A DNA stretch of 64,000 bases from the NCBI RefSeq assembly GCF_018595675.2, contig NZ_CP092333.1, forward strand, positions 1,698,001-1,762,000. Direction: 5' to 3'. The translations under genes were made by a program, and so were the position numbers. The notes beneath the pieces were generated by a model that saw nothing but the letters and a program-made list of their open reading frames with translations, ran no database searches and was not told the DNA's origin. Every line of letters begins with the position of its first letter. The first letter of the stretch is position 1. Positions 45,921 through 55,733 of the stretch are shown here, piece after piece. The stretch is from Flavihumibacter fluvii (GTDB lineage: Bacteria; Bacteroidota; Bacteroidia; Chitinophagales; Chitinophagaceae).

Positions 45921-47330
45921 CTATTGTGGTGTCGTCACAATTACCGTATCGGTGGGCAAAGTTGGAACAAGGTAATTGCCCGTATCAAGTGTTATTCCCT
46001 TTAGGTTCTGTTGCAGGATCGTCCAGTCACCTGCCGCCATCGACGTTTTATAGATATAGATTGTTTTCAGGTGTGGCAACCTGGCAAGGGATAACAATCC
46101 TTTCGGTGTAACGGCAGTGCCTACAAGGTTGATGGATTGCAGATTGGTCAGGGTCGCCAGGTTGGTCAACTGCTGGTCGGTAAGACCTGTGTTATTGAGT
46201 TGAAGCCGCCGCAACTGTGTACATTTTGACAAAACCGCAATGGCAGAATCACTCAACTTCACACCATCCATTTTTAACCAGACCAGTTGATCCTTTAAAG
46301 GTTCCAGAAGGCGGATCAAGGTATCATTCACGACCAGGGCTGAAATGAAATTCACGGATAAATAATTGCTGTTCTGTGCTACAGGTATCACCGATACACC
46401 TGACTTTTGAAGAGCAGCTATAGAATCCTTATTACCAGCTATTACGGGCGTTTCCGGAACATCAGGGATTTTTTTAACAATAACGCCTGTTTTTCCGGTT
46501 TGAAGCGCCAATAAAACGGGCTTAATGGATTCAGGCTGTTCAATATCTTTCACTTTTTTACTAAAATCCGCCCCCTTGTTTACCCACCAATGCAACAGGG
46601 CAATTTCCTCTGCGGTTAGCTGGGACTTGTTTTTAGGAGGCATATGCTTTTTAGCATCCATCGAAAGTAACAACCTTTTGATCAGTTCACTTTCCTCTGG
46701 CTTTCCAGGCACAAGTACATCCCCTTCTTCACCGCCCTTTTCAATACCAGATTTTGAGTCGAGCCGTAATTTGCCTTTTTGCTTGGTGGCACCATGGCAA
46801 CCATAACACCTGGCTTCCAAAATCGGGTTAACCACATCTTTATATAATTGAACTTCCTGAATTTGTGGAATGGGTGCCAATGCTACTTGTTTTTCCGTAC
46901 CGAAACTCCATAACTCCGTCAGGTAATCTTCGCCATGGGTCAACGACCCGCCGATATGGCCAGTGATCGTGATAAGGCCGAATAATCCAACCGTCATCCA
47001 TTTTACAATGGATTCAGCCACTCTCTTTTGGTACAGGTAATAGATTCCCAAAGAAGCAGTTGCCGTTATAATTCCTAACCATTTGTGGCTGAATACCAAT
47101 TCTTCATTATAGTCAGCCGATTGCGATAAAAAGTATCCGGTGATACAGGAAAAAAAAGCACAAATGCCACCCCATAATAACATCAATGGTATGGCTGGCT
47201 TTAATCCGGTGAATTTTTCCCGGACAGCTATCCACTGAAAAATACAAGCAATCATTAAAATGCCGATCGGCAGGTGAACCAGGGCAGGATGAAAACGACC
47301 CATCAATTCCCCAATGGACAAAAACAGCAT
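45921..47330 (-). CDS. DUF2231 membrane domain, cytochrome c and LRR fusion
   Basis: A 469-residue three-part protein. A four-helix DUF2231-like domain (1-140) has membrane histidines (FHPALVHLPIG, SHKWLGI, GHIGGSLTHGEDYL). A Planctomycete-type cytochrome c domain follows, with CYGCH at 175-179 and likely Met230 (HMPPK). Then come leucine-rich repeats (about 340-440, for example LTNLQSINLVGTAVTPKGLLSL, seen as LTNLQSINL). It is the last gene of the five-gene operon. The arrangement suggests membrane-anchored electron transfer with a protein- or glycan-recognition tail. Confidence 0.87.
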   Translation of the reverse strand: MLFLSIGELMGRFHPALVHLPIGILMIACIFQWIAVREKFTGLKPAIPLMLLWGGICAFFSCITGYFLSQSADYNEELVFSHKWLGIITATASLGIYYLYQKRVAESIVKWMTVGLFGLITITGHIGGSLTHGEDYLTELWSFGTEKQVALAPIPQIQEVQLYKDVVNPILEARCYGCHGATKQKGKLRLDSKSGIEKGGEEGDVLVPGKPEESELIKRLLLSMDAKKHMPPKNKSQLTAEEIALLHWWVNKGADFSKKVKDIEQPESIKPVLLALQTGKTGVIVKKIPDVPETPVIAGNKDSIAALQKSGVSVIPVAQNSNYLSVNFISALVVNDTLIRLLEPLKDQLVWLKMDGVKLSDSAIAVLSKCTQLRRLQLNNTGLTDQQLTNLATLTNLQSINLVGTAVTPKGLLSLARLPHLKTIYIYKTSMAAGDWTILQQNLKGITLDTGNYLVPTLPTDTVIVTTPQ

Positions 47331-47339
47331 AGGCGAAAA

Positions 47340-48275
47340 TTATTGGTATCGTTTACGAAGGAATTGCATCATGAATACATTAATGGCCCATTGGTCTGCC
47401 AGTGGCTGGCGGGTATAAGCCAGTGTAGGCATATAATCCGGTGGACCAAATTCAGTAAGGATGGTCACTCTTTCGCCCGCTTTCTTTTTGCGCTGAACGA
47501 TAGTATCCCACCAGGTAACATGCTGTTTCAATACATCAGCCCATTCCGGGGCCCTCGGATCATTTACCTGTGGCCCTTCCGGATGGCCAATACGAGCATG
47601 TATATGCGAAACTCTTTCCAGAGCAATTGCAACTGTCTCAGCCTGGTCAGCCAGCATACTTTCATGCACATTACACCAGTGTGAAACATCAAATGTTAAA
47701 CGCAGGTCCGCATATTCTTTTATAAATGCACGGGTTACATGTGCAGCAAACAACATCCTTCCACGGTGTGTTTCATGACAGATCGGAATTCCGGTCTTAA
47801 CAGACTGGCGATTTGTGAATTCTATAAATGGACGGTTAAGTTCCTGGCTAAAATGGTCGCGACCAGAGTGGCAATTGATATATAATGGTTTTTGGATAGT
47901 TTGAGTTGTAGCCGCAGTCACCATTTCCATAAAGGTTTTCAGGTGGGCGGGTTGTTCTGCCTGCGACCCACCGCATAAAAAACCCACTGCCAGCTTATGC
48001 TTTTTGAGTGCTGTAAATAATTCATCCTGCTCTTTCTGTCCTGTGGGCCACCAGACCTCAATACCATCATACCCTTCTTTTTTTGCGGCGGCACAAAATT
48101 GATCAATGCTACCGGTAAAGCCCCAGTTCGTAGCCAGGATGATGAGTTCATATCCTGTTTCCCCTGGTCCGGTTATGGCTGGTGACAGATCGGCAAAACT
48201 TTCAAGTGATGATAACATAAATGCTGCGGTTGTTGTGGCGGTGGTTTGCAGGAATCTCCTGCGATGAATACTCAT
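47340..48275 (-). CDS. Tat-exported TIM-barrel sugar isomerase/epimerase-like protein
   Basis: A 311-residue protein with a twin-arginine leader (SIHRRRFLQTTATT). The AP_endonuc_2 fold is shown by GYDGIEVWWP, ICHETHRGR, LTFDVSHWC, HIHARIGHP and ILTEFGPP, whose Glu, Asp, His and Glu form the usual metal site. Cytoplasmic relatives are xylose-isomerase-like sugar epimerases; export suggests action on a periplasmic sugar. It overlaps the end of the DUF1501 gene by four bases (ATGA) and is nine bases from the cytochrome-LRR gene. Confidence 0.88.
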   Translation of the reverse strand: MSIHRRRFLQTTATTTAAFMLSSLESFADLSPAITGPGETGYELIILATNWGFTGSIDQFCAAAKKEGYDGIEVWWPTGQKEQDELFTALKKHKLAVGFLCGGSQAEQPAHLKTFMEMVTAATTQTIQKPLYINCHSGRDHFSQELNRPFIEFTNRQSVKTGIPICHETHRGRMLFAAHVTRAFIKEYADLRLTFDVSHWCNVHESMLADQAETVAIALERVSHIHARIGHPEGPQVNDPRAPEWADVLKQHVTWWDTIVQRKKKAGERVTILTEFGPPDYMPTLAYTRQPLADQWAINVFMMQFLRKRYQ

Positions 48276-49786
48276 GCTAAAATTTCATTAATGACTTTTC
48301 CTCCAACGTCGGTTAACCTGAATGGACGTCCCTGGAATGGATAGGTGAATTCTTCATGGTTAAAACCTAACTGGTTCAGGATGGTGGCCTGTATATCAAA
48401 TGCTTCGACTTTTCCACTTATACTACTATAGCCAATTTCATCTGTTTCACCATAACTGAATCCTTTCTTTATTCCGCCGCCTGCCATCCATATGGTAAAT
48501 GCTTCTGTGTGATGGTCACGGCCTTTATAAGGCATTTCAACACCATTCCGGTTTTCCATCATGGGTGTACGGCCAAATTCGCCACCCCAAACGACCAGGG
48601 TCTCTTCCAGCAATCCCCTTTGTTTCAGATCAAGCAGTAAAGCCGTGATCGCTTTATCAATTGAACGGCATTTGTTAATGATTCCTATATTAAGGGAATT
48701 ACTGGGTCCATCACCATGGGCATCCCAACCCCAATCAAACAATTGCACATACCGAACCCCTTTTTCTACCAGTTTCCTGGCCAGCAAGACGTTATTTGCA
48801 AAACAGGCCTTACCGGGTTTGGTGCCATACATCTCGTGTATATATTCGGGCTCATCATTGATATTCATCACCTCAGGCGCAGTGATCTGCATGCGATAAG
48901 CCATTTCATATTGAGAGATGCGTGATAAAATTTCGGGATCGTTATACTCAGCATATTCTTGCTGGTTCGCAGCATTAATCGCTTCAATAGATGCCTTGCG
49001 CAGGTTTCGATTCATGCCTTCAGGGTCTTTGATAAACAATACAGGGTCACCTTCACTCCTGCATTGTACGCCCTGGTAAACAGATGGCAGGAAACCACTT
49101 CCCCATACGCTTTTGCCGGCATCAGGAAAACTTCCCCCACTGGTTAAAACCACAAATCCGGGCAGGTTTTGATTTTCGGTACCTAATCCATAAGTCACCC
49201 AACTACCCATACTTGGCCTGCCCAACCGGGCACTGCCGGTATGCATCAGTAATTGAGCAGGCGCATGGTTGAATTGGTCGGTGCTTACTGATTTTAAAAA
49301 GCTGATCTCATCAGCAACGGTTGACAAATGGGGTAAATTATCACTGATCCAGGCCCCACTTTGCCCCCGCTGTGAAAATTTTGCCTGTGGTCCAAGCATT
49401 TTAGGAACACCGGTAATAAAGGCAAATTGTTTACCGGCAAGTAATGAAGGCGGGCAATTCTGGCCATCCATTTTCGCCAATTCCGGTTTATAATCAAACA
49501 ATTCAAGCTGGGATGGCGCACCAGCCATGTGGAGGTATATAACAGATTTTGCCTTTCCCACAAACTGTGGAGCCTTGGGCAATAAGGGATGGGCCGGATC
49601 AAATACTATTGGTGCTGTATCAATGGCTGTTTTTTTGGATTCACAACCACCCAACAAGGATCCCATCGCCAGGGCACCCAATCCCATGGCACTTTCCTTC
49701 AGGAAATGCCTGCGGGTATGCATACGCATAACAGCCTCCTGGGCTTCTTTAACTAATCGCTGCTGATGTAATTCCTGTTGTGTCAT
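48272..49786 (-). CDS. DUF1501 protein (sulfatase-fold), Tat-exported
   Basis: A 504-residue protein with a twin-arginine leader (HTRRHFLKESAMG) followed by a lipidation-like LLGGC. DUF1501 motifs are seen in KSVIYLHMAGAPSQLELFDYKP (as AGAPSQLELFDYKP), DWGWDAHGDG, VVWGGEFGRTP and GRDHHTEAF. The alkaline-phosphatase/sulfatase-like fold has metal-type Asp and His residues, but activity is unknown. The family is almost always paired with a DUF1553 cytochrome protein, here one base upstream. Confidence 0.92.
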   Translation of the reverse strand: MTQQELHQQRLVKEAQEAVMRMHTRRHFLKESAMGLGALAMGSLLGGCESKKTAIDTAPIVFDPAHPLLPKAPQFVGKAKSVIYLHMAGAPSQLELFDYKPELAKMDGQNCPPSLLAGKQFAFITGVPKMLGPQAKFSQRGQSGAWISDNLPHLSTVADEISFLKSVSTDQFNHAPAQLLMHTGSARLGRPSMGSWVTYGLGTENQNLPGFVVLTSGGSFPDAGKSVWGSGFLPSVYQGVQCRSEGDPVLFIKDPEGMNRNLRKASIEAINAANQQEYAEYNDPEILSRISQYEMAYRMQITAPEVMNINDEPEYIHEMYGTKPGKACFANNVLLARKLVEKGVRYVQLFDWGWDAHGDGPSNSLNIGIINKCRSIDKAITALLLDLKQRGLLEETLVVWGGEFGRTPMMENRNGVEMPYKGRDHHTEAFTIWMAGGGIKKGFSYGETDEIGYSSISGKVEAFDIQATILNQLGFNHEEFTYPFQGRPFRLTDVGGKVINEILA

Positions 49787-49787
49787 A

Positions 49788-52493
49788 TCAATTTTTTGTC
49801 ACTACTTCATCCAGGTTCATCATGGCATTGGCCACCACAAACATGGCTGCAGCTGCGCTATCCTTCCTGCCCTTATATTCATCCAGGGCCTGGTTATACA
49901 ATTTAACAAAAATCGGGAGTCTGGCTGGTGGTATGGGTTTAAATAATAATAACTCATACCCTTTTGCGATCTTCTGCTCAACCTGCTGTTCATGAACGGC
50001 CAGCATCCTTCTGGCAAAATGGCCTGCCAGGTCTATATACGCGGAGTCATTAAGGGTTACAAGGGCCTGCAAGGGCGTATTTGTGCGAATCCTTCGGGCT
50101 GAGCATACAACTCGCTGCGCCCCGTCAAAACTGATCATAGAAGGGTAAAGGGCCGTTCTTTTAAGGTAGGTATACACTGACCTCCGGTATTGCTCTTCAC
50201 CTTTGCTGTTTTCCCAACGGGCACCATTATACGGAGATAACCAGATGCCTTCGGGTTGCCAGGGCATTACACCCGGGCCATACATTTTTGCACTTAGTGC
50301 TCCGCTGATGGATAAGGCCTGGTCCCGGATCTGTTCTGCGCTTAACCGTACCCGTGGTCCACGGGCATACCATTTATTGAACAGGTCTTTTCTTTTGTCT
50401 TCTTCCGTTAGTTTCGAATCCTGCTGGTAAGTTGCACTCATCACTATGCGCTTAAGCATTTTTTTCATATCCCACTTATCTGTATGCATAAACGTATAAG
50501 CCAGGTAATCCAGCAATTCCTGGTGTGTTGGGGTTATTCCCTGCGTACCCATATCTTCCAGTGTTTCCACGATACCGGTCCCGAAAAGCTGCTCCCATAA
50601 ACGGTTTACCATTGTTCGCGATACCAGTGGATGACGGGGATCAGTAAGCCATTGCACCAATCCGATCCTGTTTTTAGGTGCATTCACAGGCATGGCAAAA
50701 CTGAGTGAAGCAGGCACTGCGGGTCCAACTTTTTTTCCCTTGGTTCGCCAGTTACCCCGTTCGAATACCTGTGTGGTACGGTGCAAATGGTCTGGGTTCT
50801 GCAGCAAAATCGGTGTGCCGGGGATATTTGCGGTAAGTAAACGCCAATAACGTTTTTGTTGCGAATCATATCCAGGCTGTCCTTTTCCAGGGAATTCGCG
50901 ATTAAATGAAATCCAGTCAAAACTCAGTGCAAAGTCCTCTAATCCCTTTGTGATCGATGGATTTTCATACTCGATGAAAATGTCATGGATGCCCGATTGA
51001 ACAGGGTAGGAAACTGCATCATACCTGGATTGATCACTTGCCTTAATGTTCGTTGTTGCAATAACAGGCCCGTCCCTTTTATCCAGCCTGAATTTCACCA
51101 CTCCGCCTTTCCTGTTTGAATTATAGTGCCAAACCAGTTGATTTGAATTCTGAAGGTTTACCTGCCTAAGTCGGGCACTCCCGTTTTTCATCAGTCCCAG
51201 GTCAGCATTATTACCATAAATGGTGCCTTTTTGTATAGAATCTGCATTTGTGGAATTTTGTGCAGGTTGATAGGTACGCAGGAAATGTTTCACCCTTTTT
51301 GCATCATCATCACCTGCATTTTTCATCACCCAATCAATCAGGCCATCCAATTCTTTTTGCATAGAATCGGGAAATTGCCGCAGCAGAGGAAATTCACCCG
51401 GCACATCTTCATCCCTTGTATCATTGAAATAAGCCAGGAATTTATAGTATTCATCATGCCGGAAGGGATCGTATGGATGGCTATGGCACTGTACGCAGGA
51501 AAATGTAGTTCCCATCAATGCTTCCCAGGTTGTATTCACCCGGTCAACTACTGCAGAAGTCCTGAATTCTTCATTATTAGTCCCACCTTCGTCATTGGTC
51601 ATCGTATTGCGGTGAAAGGCTGTGGCAATATAATCCTCATCTGTGGGTTCTGGTAGGAGGTCACCGGCGATCTGCTCTTTAATAAATCTGTCATAGGGCA
51701 TATTATCGTTGAAAGCCCTTATCACCCAATCCCGGTAAGGCCAGATATCCCGGCCATTATCAGCTTCATAGCCCTTGGTATCAGCATACCTGGCAAGATC
51801 CAGCCACATAGAAGCCCAGCGTTCGCCAAATTGTGGTGAAACCAGTAGTGAGTCTACCAGCTTTTCATAGGCAGAAGAATCGTTGCTTTGAAGATATTCC
51901 TGCACCAGTTTTTCTGAAGGATATAATCCAATAAGGTCAAGACTGACCCGCCGCAATAAAGTGGCTTTGTCAGCTTTGGCCGAAGGCTTCATCAATTTTT
52001 CCTGCAACTTTTGAAGGATAAAATTGTCGATATCATTCTTTACCCAGCTATCATTTACTGCAGGTACAGATATTTCCTTTACCGGAAGGTAAGCCCAATG
52101 GTCGCCCCATTTTGCACCCTGGTTAATCCAGTTCCTGAAAAGGTTGATTTCATCTTTGGTAAGCGGCTCATGTTTATAGGGCATTCGCTCTTCGGGATCA
52201 TTGTGTGTAATCCGCCGCATCAGCTCACTCCCATCAGCATCTCCGGGAATGATCGCAGGCTTTCCCGATTCTGTTGCCGCAAGTGCTTCCTCACGGAATA
52301 GTACACTGAACCCGGCTTTAGCCTTTACGCCACCATGGCAGGTAATGCACTTTTTATTAAGGATAGGCTTGATTTCAGCACTGTAATCAACCTGTTTCTC
52401 CTGGTTGAAGAAAATAAAAACACCAACGGCTGCCACCAGCAGCGCAAGCACTAACCATTTGCGTTGATTATTGAAAAAATTTCCACCACTCAT
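49788..52493 (-). CDS. Planctomycete-type cytochrome c, DUF1549 and DUF1553 protein
   Basis: A 901-residue membrane-anchored protein (helix about 13-30). PSCyt1 heme site Cys49-Ile-Thr-Cys52-His53, DUF1549/PSCyt2 (about 145-350) with a second site Cys333-Val-Gln-Cys336-His337, and DUF1553/PSD1 (about 590-870, with [21 protein letters not shown], seen as [10 protein letters not shown], and [13 protein letters not shown]). Between them (about 430-560) is a beta-rich insert ([14 protein letters not shown] to FDWISF) resembling a CBM6-like sugar-binding module. It works with DUF1501 in an unknown, probably oxidative, glycan reaction. Confidence 0.9.
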   Translation of the reverse strand: MSGGNFFNNQRKWLVLALLVAAVGVFIFFNQEKQVDYSAEIKPILNKKCITCHGGVKAKAGFSVLFREEALAATESGKPAIIPGDADGSELMRRITHNDPEERMPYKHEPLTKDEINLFRNWINQGAKWGDHWAYLPVKEISVPAVNDSWVKNDIDNFILQKLQEKLMKPSAKADKATLLRRVSLDLIGLYPSEKLVQEYLQSNDSSAYEKLVDSLLVSPQFGERWASMWLDLARYADTKGYEADNGRDIWPYRDWVIRAFNDNMPYDRFIKEQIAGDLLPEPTDEDYIATAFHRNTMTNDEGGTNNEEFRTSAVVDRVNTTWEALMGTTFSCVQCHSHPYDPFRHDEYYKFLAYFNDTRDEDVPGEFPLLRQFPDSMQKELDGLIDWVMKNAGDDDAKRVKHFLRTYQPAQNSTNADSIQKGTIYGNNADLGLMKNGSARLRQVNLQNSNQLVWHYNSNRKGGVVKFRLDKRDGPVIATTNIKASDQSRYDAVSYPVQSGIHDIFIEYENPSITKGLEDFALSFDWISFNREFPGKGQPGYDSQQKRYWRLLTANIPGTPILLQNPDHLHRTTQVFERGNWRTKGKKVGPAVPASLSFAMPVNAPKNRIGLVQWLTDPRHPLVSRTMVNRLWEQLFGTGIVETLEDMGTQGITPTHQELLDYLAYTFMHTDKWDMKKMLKRIVMSATYQQDSKLTEEDKRKDLFNKWYARGPRVRLSAEQIRDQALSISGALSAKMYGPGVMPWQPEGIWLSPYNGARWENSKGEEQYRRSVYTYLKRTALYPSMISFDGAQRVVCSARRIRTNTPLQALVTLNDSAYIDLAGHFARRMLAVHEQQVEQKIAKGYELLLFKPIPPARLPIFVKLYNQALDEYKGRKDSAAAAMFVVANAMMNLDEVVTKN

Positions 52494-52539
52494 GCCTTAA
52501 TAATTGTCTTGGGTGCAGCTACAATTTACAGTTTAAATA

Positions 52540-53466
52540 CTACAGGAAAGCATCTGCTTCGCGATAGGCCTTAATTAAGGCGATTTCGCCGGCCTTACCA
52601 TCTATGGCGTTGCCATGTTCCATACCCAAAATACCCTTATAGCCTTTTGCATGTATATGTTTGAAAATATTTTTGTAATTCATTTCGCCAGTTCCAGGCT
52701 CATTCCTACCCGGATTATCGCCAATCTGGAAATAACCGGTCTCGGACCATACCCGGTCAATATTTGCGATGATATCCCCTTCATTGCGCTGCATATGGTA
52801 CATATCGAAGAGGAATTTACAAGCCGGACTATTCACAGCCTGGCAAATCATATAACTCTGGTCGGTATGCCGCAGGAATAAATCCGGATTATCACTTAAC
52901 GCTTCCAGTACCATCACCAATCCATGCGGGGCCAAAATATCAGCCCCTTTGCGCAAAGCATTGATTACGTTGGCGGTTTGGAATTCATGAGACTGGCTAT
53001 TATCATAATTGCCAGGTACAACAGTCATCCATTTAGCCCCGCATCGTTTGGCAACTTCAACGGCTTCCTTACAGTCTTTGATCATCAGGTCTGTGAATTC
53101 TTTTTTACCCGTAGCAAGTGAAGTCTTCCAATGCCAGTTCTGTGAAGTGACCACAAAAACCCCCATAGACATGCCCAGTTTGGCGAGGGTCTCCCCTATT
53201 TTCTTTTGCTGGTCCACAGGACGGCCCATCATGCCATTATCTTCGATGGCCCGGAAACCCATACTATGGCCAAACTTGATCTGCTCAATAAAATCCTTTC
53301 CTGCATGATTTTCAAACATTCCGTCATGAAAAGCATATTTCATATTAAATGGCTGCTCAGCCGGGGTAAATGCAGGATCTCTCTTATCCCTGGCTCCGGA
53401 CATCGCTGAAGTTAGGAGGGCGCCGCTGGCCAAAACCGATTGTTGTACAAAAGCTCTTCTACGCAT
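52540..53466 (-). CDS. Exported hydroxypyruvate isomerase-like TIM-barrel protein
   Basis: A 308-residue protein with a twin-arginine-like leader (MRRRAFVQQS). The hydroxypyruvate isomerase pattern is clear: VLEALSD, LFDMYHMQ, IGDNPGRNEPGTGEMNY and GMEHGNA, containing the metal and substrate residues. The family isomerises small hydroxy-keto acids or sugars. It heads the five-gene minus-strand operon, 46 bases before the cytochrome/DUF1553 start, and is divergent from apbE. Confidence 0.88.
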   Translation of the reverse strand: MRRRAFVQQSVLASGALLTSAMSGARDKRDPAFTPAEQPFNMKYAFHDGMFENHAGKDFIEQIKFGHSMGFRAIEDNGMMGRPVDQQKKIGETLAKLGMSMGVFVVTSQNWHWKTSLATGKKEFTDLMIKDCKEAVEVAKRCGAKWMTVVPGNYDNSQSHEFQTANVINALRKGADILAPHGLVMVLEALSDNPDLFLRHTDQSYMICQAVNSPACKFLFDMYHMQRNEGDIIANIDRVWSETGYFQIGDNPGRNEPGTGEMNYKNIFKHIHAKGYKGILGMEHGNAIDGKAGEIALIKAYREADAFL

Positions 53467-53593
53467 GGCAAAATGGTTAGTGCGTTTAAAATTAATGTCT
53501 TCCGGGTAGAAGGATTGAACTATTTCTGCAATTATTTTACCTATTACTACGCCAAAATTAATACAGCTGGAAGTTTAACAAATTGATGAAATT

Positions 53594-54652
53594 ATGAATC
53601 CTATATTTTCAGCCATGTTTTTCCGAAATCAAAATAGGCTAAAACCCATTTTCTGTACCATCCTGCTGGCATTATTCCACTATAACATTTATGCGCAACC
53701 GAAAAGATATTCTTACTCCCGGCAAAAAATGGGTTCGCCGTTCAACATCATATTATATGCCGAAGACAGCACCAGCGCTGCAACTATCGCAAATAATTGT
53801 TACAACCTCACCGACAGCCTGGTCAATATTTTTAGCGACTATATAGATAGCAGTGAGCTGAACAGGTTATGTGCCAATGCCGGTAATTTCCACCAACCCT
53901 TTGCAGCGTCACCCGCCCTGTTCGACATCCTTAGCTTATCCAAATCTGCATATGAATATAGCAAGGGTAGTTTTGATATTACCCTGGGGCCCATCACCCG
54001 CATGTGGCGAAAGGCCCGCCGGGAAAACTCCTGGCCATCGGACCAGGAAGTAGCGGAAAACTTATCCCTCACAGGTTTTGATAAAGTATACCTCGACCCC
54101 AAAAACCACCTGGTAGTATTGAAAAAACCAGGCATGAAATTAGACCTTGGTGGTATTGCGCAAGGATATATTGCCCAAAAGGTGATAAACAGGATTCGTA
54201 ATATGGGGATTTCCATTGCATTGGTTGATGTTAGCGGTGATATTACCGTCATAGGATCTCCACCGGATTCAAAAGGCTGGACAGTTGGCGTGAACCTACC
54301 GGAACAAAAGGAACTGCTGATGCAAAAGGTGCTGCTCATACAAAATACTTCCGTCACTACCTCGGGGGATGCCTACCAGTTCATGTTACATGATGGTAAA
54401 AAATATTCCCATGTTGTTGATCCTGCTTCCGGTTATGGATTGACCAGCAGGAGAAATGTTACGGTAATTGCCAAAGATTGCACAACCGCAGACTGGCTCG
54501 CCAAAGCCTGTAGTATACTGCCTTTACCTCAGGCGAAAAAACTCGCCAAACAGCTACAGGCTGAATTCCTGATCGCCGAATTACATAACGAAACACTTTC
54601 CATTCACCAGACCAGACATTTTAAAGAATATTGGAAAGCAGCCCGGTATTAA
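53594..54652 (+). CDS. apbE: FAD:protein FMN transferase
   Basis: A 352-residue exported flavin transferase (leader ending IYAQ). DLGGIAQGYIAQK, LVDVSGDI, TSGDAYQFM and SHVVDPASGYG are ApbE motifs that bind Mg and FAD. It attaches FMN to Thr or Ser of target proteins such as NqrB, NqrC or RnfG, and periplasmic FMN-binding proteins. No obvious target is encoded nearby. The distance to the next gene (52 bases) would allow one transcript. Confidence 0.92.
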   Translation: MNPIFSAMFFRNQNRLKPIFCTILLALFHYNIYAQPKRYSYSRQKMGSPFNIILYAEDSTSAATIANNCYNLTDSLVNIFSDYIDSSELNRLCANAGNFHQPFAASPALFDILSLSKSAYEYSKGSFDITLGPITRMWRKARRENSWPSDQEVAENLSLTGFDKVYLDPKNHLVVLKKPGMKLDLGGIAQGYIAQKVINRIRNMGISIALVDVSGDITVIGSPPDSKGWTVGVNLPEQKELLMQKVLLIQNTSVTTSGDAYQFMLHDGKKYSHVVDPASGYGLTSRRNVTVIAKDCTTADWLAKACSILPLPQAKKLAKQLQAEFLIAELHNETLSIHQTRHFKEYWKAARY

Positions 54653-54704
54653 ACAGTCATCCCGAAATATCTCTTATTTTAGACCACTAAAAACAAAATA
54701 AAAA

Positions 54705-55667
54705 GTGACAAGAAGCACCGGCATTTTAATGTTGACCGTAAGTAGTTTAGCCCTTTACGCACAACCTGGCTCCGAAAATTTCAAAAAATACCAGCAGGAT
54801 ATCCCCGGATCATCCATCAGTTTTACCATGGTGCCCATTCCGGCTGGCAGTTTTACTATGGGCAGCATTGCCACTGATAAGGACAAAAAAGCCGACGAAA
54901 TGCCGCAAAGAACCATTTCAATTTCTGCTTTCTGGATGGGTTCCTTTGAAGTAAGCAGGGATGCGTTTGACCTTTTCTTCCGGGATGAAACCATAAGCCA
55001 GAATTCCACCGTAGACGCCATAACAAGGCCAAGTGCGCAATATATTGACCTTACCTGGGGAATGGGCAAGGAAGGTGGCTTTCCTGTAAATAGTATGTCA
55101 CAGCTTGCCGCCCTGATGTATTGCCGTTGGTTATACAATAAAACAGGCGTTTTTTACCGCCTGCCCACAGAAGCTGAATGGGAATATGCCTGCCGTGCAG
55201 GAACCAAGACCGTGTATTTTTTTGGAAATGACCCAAAAGACCTTGGGCAATACGCCTGGTTCAATAAAAATAGTGGCAATAAATACCATAAGTCCGGACA
55301 AAAAAAACCAAACCCATGGGGCTTGTATGACATATTGGGTAATGTTAGCGAATGGACCCTGGACCATTACCTGCCCGATGCATTAGAAAATACACCCGAT
55401 CAATCAAAAGACCCGGTAGCGCCAGTTAACAAATCGAAATATCCAAAATCTTTAAGGGGTGGCGGCTACATGGATGATGCGCCGGCCATGCGCAGCTCCA
55501 ACCGTATAAAATCTGATCCGACATGGAATAAGCGCGATCCCCAGAACCCAAAAAGCAAATGGTGGTTAACTGATGGCATGTCTGTCGGCTTCAGGCTCGT
55601 CCGTCCGTTTGTACAACCTGGTCCGGATGAAGTAAATAGCTTTTTCCAGCAATATTTGGGTAAATAG
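54705..55667 (+). CDS. SUMF1/FGE-fold exported protein lacking catalytic cysteines
   Basis: A 320-residue exported protein. GTG at 54705 is taken as start because it gives a 20-residue signal peptide (ending LYAQ); the later ATG at 54729 leaves too short a leader. FGE-sulfatase fold motifs: IPAGSFTMGS, RLPTEAEWEYACRAGT, NPWGLYDILGNVSEW, SLRGGGYMDD and VGFRLVRPF. The C-terminal segment that holds the copper-binding cysteine pair in true formylglycine enzymes reads MDDAPAMRSSNR, with no Cys. It is therefore unlikely to make formylglycine. A structural or ligand-binding role is possible. Confidence 0.88.
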   Translation: MTRSTGILMLTVSSLALYAQPGSENFKKYQQDIPGSSISFTMVPIPAGSFTMGSIATDKDKKADEMPQRTISISAFWMGSFEVSRDAFDLFFRDETISQNSTVDAITRPSAQYIDLTWGMGKEGGFPVNSMSQLAALMYCRWLYNKTGVFYRLPTEAEWEYACRAGTKTVYFFGNDPKDLGQYAWFNKNSGNKYHKSGQKKPNPWGLYDILGNVSEWTLDHYLPDALENTPDQSKDPVAPVNKSKYPKSLRGGGYMDDAPAMRSSNRIKSDPTWNKRDPQNPKSKWWLTDGMSVGFRLVRPFVQPGPDEVNSFFQQYLGK

Positions 55668-55733
55668 GTGCAATTCACCAATCAATAAGTATTGATATAA
55701 ATAAACTAAATTAGCTCACTCCAAACAACAAGT

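Noticed and set aside
50400-50430. tRNA-like TTCGAATCC string
   Set aside because: It is inside the DUF1553 coding region and no cloverleaf can be formed around it. No tRNA gene was found in the window.
55681-55696. Small inverted repeat ATCAAT-AAGT-ATTGAT after the FGE-like gene
   Set aside because: Only six paired bases, AT-rich and without a T-run, so chance is likely.
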